Shown here: in pieces, positions 23,687 through 35,020 of the stretch | Layout: the number at the start of each line of letters is the position of its first letter | How positions within the stretch are numbered: the stretch's first letter is position 1 | NCBI GenBank assembly: GCA_020205615.1 | Contig: CM035173.1 | Coordinates: forward strand, 33,969,280 to 34,033,279 | DNA: 64,000 bases | Reading direction: 5' to 3' | Origin: Panax quinquefolius | Taxonomy: Eukaryota; Streptophyta; Magnoliopsida; Apiales; Araliaceae | Made by a program: the position numbers and the translations under genes | Notes under the pieces: generated by a model | What the model was told of the DNA's origin: nothing | What the model saw: only the letters and a program-made list of their open reading frames with translations | The model's database searches: none

Positions 23687-26600
23687 CCTACTCCTTCTGT
23701 CTGGCTTTAGGTCGTACTTTTCTTTCCAAAACAATTTCCCAAAATCGTGTCCTCTTACTATATTCAAACATTTTTGTTAAGTTATCATTATTTTGAGTTA
23801 GAAGAACGTAACTTGAGGTCCACTAAAGGCTTTTATGAGCTTCTACACCCATTTCAATGTTTTATACCCCGATCTCAAAATGCGTTAAAATAAAATAGAG
23901 ACATCAGAAGTTGGACAAACAGATAATAAGAGTGGCTGTGACCTGCTTTGTCTGGTTGTTTCATTTTTTTGTTCCTGCCTGCTAGTATTTTTTTCCCCAT
24001 TTGGTTGCACCCTCTTTAGCATGTAGACTTTACATTCTGTCAAAAACTCAAATAAGATAAAAAAAAAAAGAAGGAAAAAAAAAGCCATATCTTCTTTTTT
24101 ATAACAAACCCAACCAATAGAAAAAAGGAACTGAGAATTTAAACCTTGAATCCCTTCCTCCTTAACAATTTCCAGTCTTAAGATTGTCAGTCTCTTAGAA
24201 TCTATTTGTCATCATGTATTAATCTAAGAAAGATATGCAAAAGAATTTTATCTGGTTTTACTTGACCTAAATAAGACATTTATAGCAAGAACATCTTAAA
24301 GCTAATTCATTCCGTTCTAATTGATTATTTTTACCAACTAAAGTAGAATAAAATGGAAGGATCTTTGGTAGTAGGAACTCTTTTGAGAATAAAAGCACTT
24401 TTTGAAGATAAATGAAAAAGAACCATAAGAAAATATAGGAGAAATGAAGAAAACTTGTTGTGTTATCTGCTTAAAGATACTGTTGTTTATTACCCCATAA
24501 CTATTTTTATTTGGTTGATGCAATGAAAAAGGGTGGAAAAAGGACAGCGCGGTATAGCAGACAAAGAAGAGATGGGATGGGATGGGATGGGATTGGGAGA
24601 GTCATATTCTTGGCAGAATGGTCGAATCAAGCAGAACTGTCTTTGTATATGTGATGCAAGGATTAACTATTTATCACTTGCCTGGTGGGATTGACTTTTT
24701 TTTTTTGCTAAATAGATTGACTAGTTTTTGTCTCACTCTTTCTCGGTTTGTTTTGGGTTCTTTTTTTTTTTTTTTTCTGGGTTTTGATTATCATCTAGGT
24801 TGATCAGTGGAAAAAAGCATTTGTTGGATATTACTTTGATCTCTCTCTTTTTTGAAAGCATGCACACATGCGTACATTTAGAACTTCTGTTTGATTTCTT
24901 TATGTTAGTAAGTTGTGATATCAATGTTAATCTGCAATTTCAGTGGTTTGCAATCTCATGTTTTTTTCGGGTTATAACATTTCATTTGACAGTCTGTTAG
25001 AAAGAGAAATGATGATGCTAATTCACCTATCATATGATATGTTACCTCTACTTTATTAGGGTATTGAGTGAACGGGCAATCTATTTTCTTCTATCATAGG
25101 GTTTGTTTGATAATAATGACACTACACGCATCATAGATCTTTAATCGTGTTGACTACTGTTATTTAACTTGACATTGTATTTTCTTTGTATTGTTAATCC
25201 AATGTCTGTGATGATTCTCTTTTTGGGTGCCTTTGGGGATCGTATACTAATAAATATATTAACTCCCATGGGATAGTTTAAGTGGTAGTGAGCCTAATGA
25301 TAAGGGCTTTCAACTTTCAATGCGATTCAAATACTCCACAAAGGCAATAATCTCCTTTGGGGCACCCACACATAGTTTACTACAGGACCACCCGGTGTGC
25401 TTGATTGTTTTGGTATTGCATGCACCTAGTGGTTTATTAATACACGAGGGGTAGTGTCTAGGGTTCCCCCACCATTAAAATAAATATACGCAAGAGTACA
25501 TTAAAATTCATATTAGTTTGTATACTTTGAGAGCATGCTTATCAGGCGACGACTAGGCGACGCTTTGTCGTCAGGTCGGTAGGATGAATTAAGTTGTTTG
25601 GGCGACTTGGTCGAAAGTTAGAGAGTTGAGCGCTCAGCCAGAAAAGACGTTACCTTGGACGACTTTAGCAGCGACATGGACGACTGGATTTCAAATCGGG
25701 CGACTTGGATTTACAGGTCAGGTATGGTTTGACTTCGAACTTAACTGGGTTATAAAAAAAAATTCAGGAAGCTAAAACCTAATCATTCATCGATCAATCG
25801 ATAACAACTCGCAAGCCAACAAAACCTATACAGAGAGGGTGAAAGGGGAGAGCAACAAAGAGGGAGAGCAAGCAACTTACCGCGTCGACCCCGGTAACGA
25901 CGGCGACTTCGGCACCTCCGGTATGTTCTCCTTCTACTCTATTTCTCTTCTTCTCGTCTCTACTTAAGTACTTCTACTTTTCTTTTTCTCTTTTCTTTGG
26001 GTAATCTTTCTTTTTGAGAGAAACAAAGAGGGACAGCCGGAAGCTCTCTCTGTATTTTTTTTGGTATTCTGTTTCTATCTTTTTTTTGGGTTGGGGTAAT
26101 CTTATTCCTTTTAATTTTTTTTATATGATATATGCTTGCTTACTTAGACCATGGTACACGTGCCAACTTATCTACTGGTTATGGTCTTGCACTCTGTCCT
26201 ACTATACGCATGAATGAAGTAAAGTAATTGCTTCTTTTTTTTTGGTATGGTTCGGTCCTGTGCAGAGCCAATTCAGCTATAATCCAAGAGATTAAAGAAA
26301 AAAAATAATTATATAATATAATTCAACTTGTGCTATGCTATGGCCAATGCAGCTATTTTTTATTTTTTTATATGATACATGATCAATGATGCATTGTTTT
26401 CTTTGTGCTTATATTGAATTAAACTAAATATAAGTATATTACAAATGTATCACCATTTATATAATTTGAAGTTGGTACAAGTTCAAAAAATTACAACTAT
26501 AATAAAATTATTATTTTGGCTTGATTTTGTCCGTTTCTTCTTGTAATTTGCTATGTTATAACCTGCATTATGAATATGGTAAATCATTATAAATATAAAT

Positions 26601-27837
26601 ATATAAATATTCATATAACTGTTAATATATAATTTTATTCGTATAAAATTTATATAGTTAACGACTTGTCAACTTGAGGACGACTAGTCGGGTGCCTTGT
26701 CGACTAAGCGCTTAAGCTCCCGGCTGTCGCCTCGTCTCGGCGCCTTGATAACTATGTTTGAGAGTATCACGGATCACCTCAGCTTTTGAATTTTTGTAAT
26801 CTGTATGTTGCCAGTCAAATGAGTACATTTTAATTTGACTCTTGGGTGATTCAGCAAGTAAAAGATTCACATGTCTTGTATCATATTCTAGAGAACTGAA
26901 AATAACTTAAGATGGTTCAACTATATGGTTTGGTAGTGGTAGAAGATATTTTTCCGCAGATTTTGTCTTCCCTATGGTATATGTAGGATTTGGTGCATAC
27001 TACTCGTAACTTTGGTTGCTAACTTACTGTATGTTTCTATATGCATCCTACTTAAACCAGAACTGTAGCTGGTCTTGTCATTGGTGTTAATGAAATATTA
27101 CATATTTCCTTGTGAAACTATCCTAAATTATGTCAGAAAAAACATCTCTAGTTTTTTCCTCTTCCTTTTTTTGGTCCGGCATCAAAAAGAAATTTGATTT
27201 TGCTCCTTTTTATAATTGTAACATACAAGTCGGTCATGCTGCTGAAGCAAAATTTGACCAACTTCTGTCCCAACTTCTCGGAGTGAAGTAATTACTACAT
27301 CTGTAAGAAAAACAAATGGAACTGTATGAGTAGTCCTGAGCGGATTTATCTTTATGAATACAAGCATTATCATGGTTGTCTACAAACATATGCAACACAA
27401 CTAGACATCCAATCTGAATGTACCAAAGTCACATTTGTTCTTGTGGTGTGTGTTCAGCTAGTCCTACCCCTCCCCCCCCCCCCCCCCCCACCGCCCTCAT
27501 TTTTTTTTTTGTATAATACTTATTTACATTTCCAAATGTTCTTCTACAAAGCAGGAAAGTTATATATCATCTGAACTCTCTTTGGATTATAATTTACAGG
27601 TGTTCAGAAAGAGAGAAGTGCCAATACCGCCTGCTTGGGGTGGTTGAGCATTTGGGGTCGATGGGGGAAGGCCACTATGTAGCGTATGTGCGAGGAGGTG
27701 CAAAGAGTACGGGAAAGGCTGAGAAAGAAAATGGTGATTCTGTGTGGTATTATGCTAGTGATGCCTACATTCGTGAGGTTTCTTTTGAAGAAGTTCTTCG
27801 CTGTGAGGCCTATATCTTTTTCTATGAAGAAATTTGA
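20434..27837 (+). CDS. UBP2: Ubiquitin-specific protease, zf-UBP plus USP (UBP1/UBP2 type)
   Basis: Two coding exons, 20434-23423 and 27600-27837, give 1075 residues; Arabidopsis UBP1 and UBP2 are of similar size. The start MGKKVKKKARSG is the usual one of this family; the frame is open upstream but a splice acceptor at 20427 makes that intronic. Residues 50-167 form a zf-UBP ubiquitin-binding finger (CPHL, CEDC, CLECGHFSCGG, NGHHLAIQF, CFPC). The USP catalytic domain starts near 230: Cys box GLVNLGNTCFFN with catalytic Cys240, QQHDSHELL at 310, zinc-ribbon pairs C367/C370 and C774/C777 separated by a roughly 400-residue low-complexity insertion, LTIHLKRFS before the splice site, then His box GEGHYVAYVR with His1022 and Asp1051 in exon 3. 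All catalytic residues are present. It should remove ubiquitin from protein conjugates; the Arabidopsis homologues are known for canavanine resistance. It is the closest plant type to animal USP16/USP45. Confidence 0.93.
23646..23685. repeat. (AT)n microsatellite
   Basis: About twenty uninterrupted AT dinucleotides in the long UBP intron. Length is likely polymorphic. Confidence 0.95.
24571..24593. repeat. (GATGG)n short tandem repeat
   Basis: Four consecutive GATGG units followed by a degenerate GATTGGG, in the UBP intron. Confidence 0.9.
25259..25478 (+). mobile_element. tRNA-derived SINE
   Basis: About 220 bp flanked by the 10-bp direct repeat AATAAATATA (25249-25258 and 25479-25488). 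Near its 5' end it has A-box-like TAGTTTAAGTGGTAGTGAGC and, about 35 bp on, B-box-like GCGATTCAAATACTCC, the internal RNA polymerase III promoter of tRNA-derived SINEs. It lies in sense orientation in the UBP intron. The family was not identified. Confidence 0.65.
25534..26756. mobile_element. Non-autonomous hAT element (1.22 kb)
   Basis: Flanked by the exact 8-bp duplication TTTGAGAG (25526-25533 and 26757-26764), the size made by hAT transposases. The termini are inverted: left CATGCTTATCAGGCGACG, right in reverse complement CATAGTTATCAAGGCG. Subterminal regions are rich in GGCGAC-like words (25550-25720 and 26660-26745), as expected for hAT transposase binding. No transposase ORF is present. 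The interior 25790-25930 is GC-rich and gene-like, followed by a CT-rich run. Confidence 0.8.
27472..27489. repeat. 18-C homopolymer
   Basis: An uninterrupted run of 18 C after CCTACCCCT, about 110 bp before the last UBP exon. Its exact length is unreliable. Confidence 0.9.
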
Positions 27838-28099
27838 GTAGGTTGTATTTTTTATATATTTTTTGCTCTTTTTTGTATGTCCATGAGAAATTGGGGAAAT
27901 TAAAATTAACACCCCAGTACGCACACTGTCATACACACAAAGGGAGGGCCAGAGAGAAAAAGAGTTTACAACAATATTTACAAAAATTAACACCCATTTT
28001 TTTGATGTACAATGAGTTTGAAGTTTATATGATTTTCTTTCTTTCTTTTTCTGGTATAAAAAGTTTATACTAATATGAGCTAGTTTGTAGCAGCTTTGC
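27838..28099 (+). other. Probable UBP 3' UTR and downstream flank
   Basis: This follows the TGA at 27835-27837. T-rich sequence with no clear AATAAA signal; the polyadenylation site was not located. Confidence 0.45.
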
Positions 28100-28320
28100 T
28101 TATTCTTACTCAAATTAGAGATTTTTATTTTATTTTTGGGTGATCAGCTTATTCAATAAGCCACAGTATTGTATTTGGTGTAGTTTTTTACAAATAGCTT
28201 CTAAGTGAATACTGAGGGATATTTATAATTGTAATAAGGGTATTTTGTCATAAAGCAATTGCTAATTTAAATTACTGAATAAGCTGAGGAGCTACTAAAT
28301 TACTAAAATTAACAATGTTT
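28100..28320. mobile_element. Possible small MITE
   Basis: CAGCTTATTCA at 28146-28156 recurs as its reverse complement TGAATAAGCTG about 120 bp downstream near 28277, and neighbouring bases also pair loosely (TAA, ATTTA-rich flanks). There is no coding sequence and no confirmed target duplication. Confidence 0.3.
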
Positions 28321-29241
28321 CATTTTCTTTTGTTTGTGTTTTGAGGAATCAATAAGTTGTGACAAGCAATATTAATCAGCTTAATTTTTAAAATAAGTTA
28401 TATGTTGCTTCGAATAAATTGTGAGCAAAGGGCTATTTATTGGCCAGTTGAATCTCACCCCACCCCAACACTAACCATATCCCACAAAAGATAGTAGCTC
28501 GGGTTTATAAGTTTGCTAGGTAATAGTTCAAAGCAAAAATTTTGGACGAGGACTACCTCCAATCTCCATTATATTTTTTGTTAAGAGTATGTATGTTGTT
28601 CTATATCGACTAGCTTAACAAAGTATGTCTAGTATATAATGATAGAATAAAAGGGAAGTGGTTAGTATGAGTTTTCATTTTAGGTAAGTTAATTGATTGG
28701 TCTGAACATAGAAGTCTTTGACGTTATGTGTGTAGAGACTCTATCTAATGTCATTGAAGAGAAGTATTCTATTAGCTAATTTATCAATTTACCAAAAAAT
28801 AAACTTCATACTAATCAAATCCGAATAAAAATATAAAAATGCTCTTGTGATTTTGTCTTAAGTTTTCGTTAGTCCATGAACTTTTTTTCAAAAGTACCCC
28901 TAATGTTATAATTTTCAGCTCAACTACGCCCCTTCTGTTAACAGACATGCCATGTAGACAAATGTGACTGACACCTGGACATATTTTGCTAACAAGGCAT
29001 GAAGAAAGAACAAAAGAAAAAAAAACCCTAATCACGCCATTCTGTTTTGTAATCAAAAAGAGGAGAAGAAATCAAAACCCTAAAAGCCATTGCTATGCAA
29101 TCAAAGAGAGAAGAAGAAAATGAAGTCATTGAGGAGAAAAAATCAAGTCGTCATCTTCAATCCTTTTTGAATTGCTGTCGTTAACATCTGACTTTTGAAT
29201 TGAAAATTGTGTGATTGATAAATCGAAAAGCTTGAACCTCT
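28321..29241. other. Intergenic, with a mobile-gene-like leader near its end
   Basis: No ORF with recognisable similarity. The stretch 28830-29060 (GTACCCCTAATGTTATAATT, then CATGCCATGTAGACA and GTGACTGACACCTGGACA) looks like the repeated leader found upstream of dispersed GRF zinc-finger genes in other plants; this is recollection and was not tested. Confidence 0.4.
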
Positions 29242-29274
29242 GTGCGGTCATTGATTGGGAGCGGAAGAATCGCC

Positions 29275-29700
29275 ATGACTTACAGTTCGTCGTCATCTTC
29301 ATCCTCTACTCGAAGGCGCACCATTGATGTTGATTATGAAGCTGTCACTGTGTTATTGTGTGTTAAGAGATCCTCTGTGGACCTTATGGAGCAAAACAAA
29401 TCCGAGCATGAGATTCAGAGTAAGTGTTTATAATTTATTTTGATTTATTGTTTGAAAAAGGGTTGTACATGCATGTTTATAATTTTTTTATTTTTGGAGT
29501 TAAGAAAAGGGATGTGGGTTCTTTGTATGACATGACCCACATATGTGTGAGGGGGCAAATGTGGTCAAAAATGATCTGAAGAGGGAGAACAAGCTTTTGC
29601 ATATGAAAAATAAGGAGCTGAATAAATTTCTTTAGGTTGAAGGGGCATCTAAATTGAAAGAATTGGTTCATGAGTTGAAAATTTGAAGTCAAATGGAGAT
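29275..29700 (+). pseudogene. Decayed GRF-type zinc-finger gene with coiled coil
   Basis: The start MTYSSSSSSSSTRRRTIDV at 29275 runs into DYEAVTVLLCVKRSS, then a frameshift leads to LWTLWSKTNPSMRFR, which matches the GRF-type zinc-finger signature (WTSWTxxNPGRRF). After an intron-like gap, KKRD and then, in another frame, CVRG and ANVVKNDLKRENKLLHMKNK follow: the heptad-rich coiled coil of these small plant proteins. At least two frameshifts and in-frame stops (around 29632 and 29682) show it is dead. Related proteins are of unclear function and often spread with transposons. Confidence 0.6.
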
Positions 29701-29847
29701 GAAGTTTCTGTGAAACACATTAAAGAAGTAGATTATTTGATCAATATGAAGTGCATTGTTTTGTTATTATTAGTTACATTCATCTGCATTTCTTTTATGC
29801 TAATTAGGTAGAAAAAATGTTAGATGAATTGGTAGTGTTGTGAATTG

Positions 29848-30147
29848 TAATGTATTGCAGTTTTGTTTGCAGTTAACTCAATGTCAAAGAATTGTTGAAA
29901 TTGGTTAATGGAAGTTCTTTTTTGTGTGTATCATTGTGAATGAGTTGTGTAAGTTTAATACAACAAATGTTAAATGAAAGCAAAGACAATAATTGAACAA
30001 ATTATGACTGCATTGTGACTTGTAATGTTATGCAGTTTTTTGGTCCGTGAACTCAATATCAAAGAATTGTTGAACCAACTTGGTTAATGGAAGTCCATTT
30101 TTTGTGTTTATCATTGTGAATGAGTTGTGCAAGTTTAATACAATGAA
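29848..30147 (+). repeat. Tandem duplication, about 174-bp spacing
   Basis: The block GTAATGTATTGCAGTTTT to AGTTGTGTAAGTTTAATACAA (29848-29965) recurs at about 30024-30146 with scattered changes (CAATGTCAAAGAATTGTTGAA versus CAATATCAAAGAATTGTTGAA). It lies just downstream of the GRF pseudogene. Confidence 0.8.
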
Positions 30148-30208
30148 CAAAATATAGTGACAAAATATATCGCCAAAATATAGGTTGCAGAAGCATGTTC
30201 AATACACA

Positions 30209-30213
30209 CCTTA
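30209..30213 (+). repeat. Target-site duplication of element C (left)
   Basis: CCTTA here precedes the LTR start CGTAAGACCCC and is repeated at 54357-54361 directly after the 3' LTR end GGCGTCACA. Confidence 0.85.
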
Positions 30214-33119
30214 CGTAAGACCCCAACTTTTATGAATAAAGAATAATTTTCTCGAAATATAATTTTGAATATTATGGTGTGGATTTGATATAATATTATA
30301 GTTGTGGGTAATATTTATAAATTTTGCAAAATAAGCAAGTGGTTATATAATATTCGATTGGGGTGGGAATATTCGTTTTAACAGGGAATATTAAATGCTG
30401 ACGACAAGACAATCATTAGTGGACCCCCTAGCGGAAGTATTGTCGTAGTTAGAAAAGCGACATAATTATCTTTTATAAAAATAACGGCGGAAGTTTTACC
30501 GTTAAAATATTGAACTACCCGGTAGTAAAAGTACGATGTCTGGCGTGGTTGCATAGTAGCACACCAGTATTGATTATTGATGCTTACGTGAGAAGTCCTT
30601 TCGGTTATACTCAATTATTATTACACAACGATAATTAACGCATCACATCTCTCATATTATTGATTCGATTATTGTCACAAAGATCATCCGCATAATATGA
30701 TATATTATTAAATCAATAATTGAGACGACAAAGTTATTCATATTATTAAATTGCAATATTTACAATGTCTAGAATTACATCGAGGAGAGGTTTGGTCATC
30801 TAATGCTTGCGCTTAATAAATATAAATCCTTATCGGAAAGCCCTCTTTCACAGGAGCGACACGGTTGTTAAATATTGTGAGTTATAATATTAATGATGAA
30901 TAAGTTCATGTTGATTAAAGATGAAATTGATAGTTTCATTTTGTTGGAATTATTAGTGTTAGTGGAAATCAACATGTATTTCGATATTAATTGATGTCTG
31001 GAAGTTATCTTGACCAATTCAAGTAATTAACTTAGGATAAATGAGCAATTAATTGATATTAATTCACATGATTATAACTATTTGTTCACATGTGTGTACT
31101 ATTGATTCACATTCTTGTACTATTAGGGGAGTTGGTACAAGATTGATAATACTTGCATGACTAAGTTAAAAATAGAGGTATAGATGGAGGTACTATATTG
31201 TAATTCGTATTTTCACATGATTATAACTATTGATTCACATTATTTACTATTAGGGGAGGTGGTGCAAGTTTGATAATACTTGCAGGACTAAATTAAAAAT
31301 AAAAGAAAAGTTGAAGGTATTATACTGTAATATTTCGAGCCCCAAAACGTGCAATTATCGAAACTATATTTTTCTATAAATAGAAGCTCATTCTTCCTTC
31401 ATTTCTCACCAATTCACTAAAGCTATCTAGCAACTATTATAGAGAGAAAGAAGAAGAGAAGTCTGCTACCTCTCTACTCCAGTATCAGTTTCTTTATAGG
31501 GTAAGGGGTATTATTTCTTTTGTATTCACGAAGAAGAGAGCTTCATTATTCCATTCTTTATTATTATGTTGGAATAACTTTGTCTATGCCAAGTACCGCA
31601 TACATGGTGAAATTCTTTTGTTATTCCATTCTTTATTATTACATTGGAATATCACATGCATGCGCATTACGCTTGAACTGGTTCCATTCTTTATTATTAC
31701 GGTGGAATAACCGTCTGCATGCGATCTATCGCATGCATGGTGAATTCTTTGTTTTTCCATTCGTATTATTCATTTGGAATATCCTGTCTGTGTGTGGATT
31801 ACTTATTAGACACTGGTTCCATTCTTTATTATTCTCATTGGAATAACTTCATGCATGCGGTTTATCGCATGCATGGTGAATTCTTACGTTATTCCATTCT
31901 TTATTATTCTATTGGAATATCCACATGCATGGATTACGCATGACTTGGTTTCATTCTTTTTATTATTTCGTTGGAATAACCTATCTATGTGGATTATCAC
32001 ATGCATGGTGAATGATCCTTCGATTCATTCCTTATTAAATAGTGGAAATGATCTGTCTACGTGGATTACCGCATGGCGGGTGAAAATTCATTTGTAGTTT
32101 CATATATTCTATAATACTCATTTAGTTAAAGTTTTGGCTTCTATACTCCATGAAATTAGTAGAATATCCCGATATTTGCGCTTCATCCAAAGATCTTTTC
32201 ATGGAAATATTCTTACGAGCATTCTTGAATTTTACTCCACAAAGCAAAGATCATGTTGATAATTTGAAGTAATTGATTTCAAGATAAATTAACTTATAAA
32301 TCTTTAAAATTTATTCTTGAACGTGTTTTATTGAATTATTATGTCATTGTCATCATCCTCATGCTTATATTGATGGACTTGGTATGATTATGACCAGGGA
32401 TTAATCAGTATAATCATGACCTGTAATGTTATAAATGATGTGGTAAAAGTCCTCAAGCTTTCTCAGAAGTGCATTGATGGACGCTTTTTGGTATGATTAT
32501 GACCAGGGATTATTCGGTATAGTCATGACCATTGATGATTTAATGAATATTCTTGGCCTGTAGTGCAAGGATGACTCGATGATGTGATTTATTTATTGTC
32601 GAGTCTCAAATGATAAAAATTGATGAAAACATTTTAAATCATAGAAGATAGTAGATATCATGCTCTACTTGACTCTTCTAATGGATTGTTTATTAAACTG
32701 CAGTTAAACTTGATGTCTATTGTATTTTATCGGTTTAACATTATTGAAGACTAATGATAATTTATTTCGCATTATATTAGTCATAATATTTCTTCTTGGG
32801 TTAGTTGAGCTCACCCTTTCTTTCACCGTTCTCTTCGTGAAATGAGAACGTGGTGGGGACTAGTCGGGGAACGGAGTGACGGTCCAGATGATAACATTAG
32901 TAGTTCTCACTATTCTATTAAATAGTGTGACAATAAATGTAGTGAGAACTCCATTGAGTGTGGATATTGTCTAGATGACAATATTCTTATTAAAACTCTT
33001 AGATTATGTTTTGTCGTATTTTACACATTGTTGTATGTATAATTAAGTTATATTGAATTTTGTACCATGTATTTGGCGACTCAAGATGGGTGATGTATAC
33101 CTATTTTGGGGGCGTCACA
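30214..33119 (+). repeat. Element C 5' LTR
   Basis: A 2.9-kb LTR from CGTAAGACCCC (consensus TGTAAGACCCC) to GGGGGCGTCACA. TATA box TATAAATA at 31375-31382. The transcribed leader contains about eight tandem units with paired TTATTCCA/TGGAATAA and GCATGCG/CGCATGC arms (31540-32050), and two GGTATGATTAT/ATAATCATGACC hairpins (32378-32530). The termini match elements A and D, but the middle is a different subfamily. Confidence 0.9.
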
Positions 33120-33120
33120 G

Positions 33121-33138
33121 TTGGTATCAAAGCTTAGG
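33121..33138 (+). promoter_or_regulatory. Primer binding site of element C
   Basis: TTGGTATCAAAGCTTAGG, one base inside the LTR, close to the initiator tRNA-Met primer site TGGTATCAGAGC. Confidence 0.8.
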
Positions 33139-33306
33139 GATATGATCCCTGGCTGAGATGTGAGACAAGAACTAGGAGGGGAAAGACGAGGAATTCCTTC
33201 GCTAGTATGACCTACCTAAGTTTATTTGGTATTTAATTGGTCGGTCAGAGTATAGGGATAATATGTGATATGTTAATTAACCCTTGTTTTGTGGTAGTAT
33301 TTGAAA

Positions 33307-34470
33307 ATGGCATCCGAAAATGTTGAGATAAACAATGAAGCACATGAGACCGTTGAGTCACCACAGATTAATACCCAAGATAATGTGCAACAAGAAGACA
33401 ATAATCCTCATGTAAACAATAACATCGATGAAATGGTGAACGATGGGATGTTCAGAGGCTTTATGCAATTCATGCAATATCAGGCGAAAGCGGCTCCTGT
33501 CCAAAATGCAGGTGGAAACACTGACAACTCTCGGACTGTCACCGCTAAGCAGTTCAAGGAGCTGGGACCACAAGATCAACAAGATATTTGATGTCTTGGG
33601 ATGCTCCGAGGAGCAAAAGGTTCCCTTTGCCACCTTCATGTTATGAGCAGAGGTAGATTACTGGTGGGAATCTGTAAAGCGTACTCAACCTGCCGCTCTC
33701 AAAATATCTTGGGAAAAGTTCCAAGAGCTGTTCAATGACAAGTACTTTCCTGAAAGTATTCATCACATGAAGGAGGTAGAGTTCATCAAGCTTCGAGCAA
33801 AACAATACGACCGCCAAGCGCGAAGACGAAGCTAAGTTTCTTTGAGTTATCTCGGTTTATGTCCCATTTGGTTGATAAGGAGGAAAGAATGACGCGAATG
33901 TTTCTAAGAGGTTTGAAACCCGAGATACGTCAATATTTAATTTCTCACAAACCTGTGGTTTGTATTGAGATGTTTTTGAATAAGGCTCGCTTATTGGAGC
34001 GCGATAATGAGTCAACCCAACCAAGAGAGAAGCAACCGACAAGTCGATAATAATGGTAGTAGCCATCATCGAAGCGGTGACAACAAACGTGGAGGGAATC
34101 AACATGCCATAAATGATAATCACTTCGGTGGTAATTATGGCCATGACAATAAGAGTGGACATTTCAAGAAGAGGAGATTCAACAAGGATGGAAAACGTCA
34201 AGACCAAATTTTTGTTGTTAAGGAAGGAGAACGACCACCCGGTCGTATGTTACAAATGTGGAGGGAAGGACACAAGTCCAAACCGCACGATACTGACCCA
34301 AAGCGTGTTATAATTGTGGAAAAGAAGGTCACCTAGCCCGATTTTGTCGTGCACCAAAGTCAAGTCCATTGGGATGGAGGCATCAAAAGGTGTCCTGCAT
34401 AAGAGCAAAACCGGTAGTTCAAGGAGAGCGTTTGTCGTAACCTCCCAAAAAGTGAGGAATCCGAACAAGG
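33307..34470 (+). pseudogene. Element C gag
   Basis: The start MASENVEINNEAHETVES at 33307 is followed by GMFRGFMQFMQYQ and AKQFKELGPQ. About 30 codons present in B (the PEFWGKPDLIKAE region) are then deleted near 33573. The capsid continues as KIFDVLGC, KVPFATFML, then DYWWESVKRTQ after a stop near 33644, and ERMTRMFLRGLKPEIRQYLISH (33886-33950). Two zinc knuckles end it: CYKCGGK (34249-) and the perfect CYNCGKEGHLARFC at 34305-34346. Frame changes near 34045 and 34190 break it. Confidence 0.87.
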
Positions 34471-34479
34471 TGATCATGA

Positions 34480-35020
34480 GTAAGCTAATCATAAACTCTA
34501 GCTAAGTTTATACTTTATTTGATCTTTGTTTTACCCATTCCTTTATTTCTCCTAATTGGCGCCAACGCTTAAATTTGACTCCGGAGAAATTAGACTTTGA
34601 CTTATCTGTTGAAACTCCGTTGGGAGAAACCTTCATTACATCCACGGTTTATAAGTCTTGTTTGATTCAAATCGGTAACCGCACGTTACCTATCGATCTT
34701 ATTTCTTTGAAAATACTTGCATTTGATGTGATTTTAGGGGTTGATTGGTTAACTACTCATCGTGCTAAAATCGATTGTTTTTGTAAGGTTGTTAGCTTTC
34801 ATATTCCTAGCCAACCTATTATGCGAATTCAAGCAACCAAACCACTAAAATCAATCACTGTCATATCAAGTCATAAAGCTATTCATTTATTGAAAAACGG
34901 ATGTCAAGCTTTCTTAGCCCATGTCACGGATTTAAATAAAGATACGCCGATTTGAATGATATTTCTATTGTTAATAAATTTCCGACGTATTCTCGAAGAA
35001 CTTCTGGCCTACCCAGAAGC
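34480..35020 (+). pseudogene. Element C protease
   Basis: SKLIINSS, a stop, then VYTLFDLCFTHSF (34509-34547), where the catalytic DTGATHSF has become DLCFTHSF. The remaining LNLTPEKLDFDLSVETPLGE to AKIDCF and VSFHIPSQP is open for 126 residues (34575-34955). The catalytic motif is lost, so the protease is inactive. Confidence 0.85.

Larger units (their letters stand above)
23424..27599 (+). other. 4.2-kb coding intron of the UBP gene
   Basis: The donor CCCAG|GTGTGATTT (phase 2) and acceptor AATTTACAG|G join an Arg codon and restore the frame exactly: PYMHPR then CSEREKCQYRLLGV. The intron holds an (AT)n tract at 23646-23685, a (GATGG)n tract at 24571-24593, a SINE, a hAT element and an 18-C run. 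The remaining sequence is T-rich and shows no other gene. Confidence 0.88.

Noticed and set aside
25526..26764. The region considered as a second exon set of the UBP gene because of its GC-rich coding-like interior
   Set aside because: The two UBP exons join in frame without it, and the 8-bp duplication shows it is an inserted hAT element.
27604..28113. 169-codon minus-strand frame opposite the last UBP exon
   Set aside because: It lies antisense to the conserved His-box exon and shows no domain; a shadow frame.
31520..32097. Overlapping 74-108-codon frames rich in HSLLF and MHGEF
   Set aside because: They come from the hairpin repeat array in the C LTR leader and recur at 43151-43432; there is no domain, and the frames differ between LTR copies.
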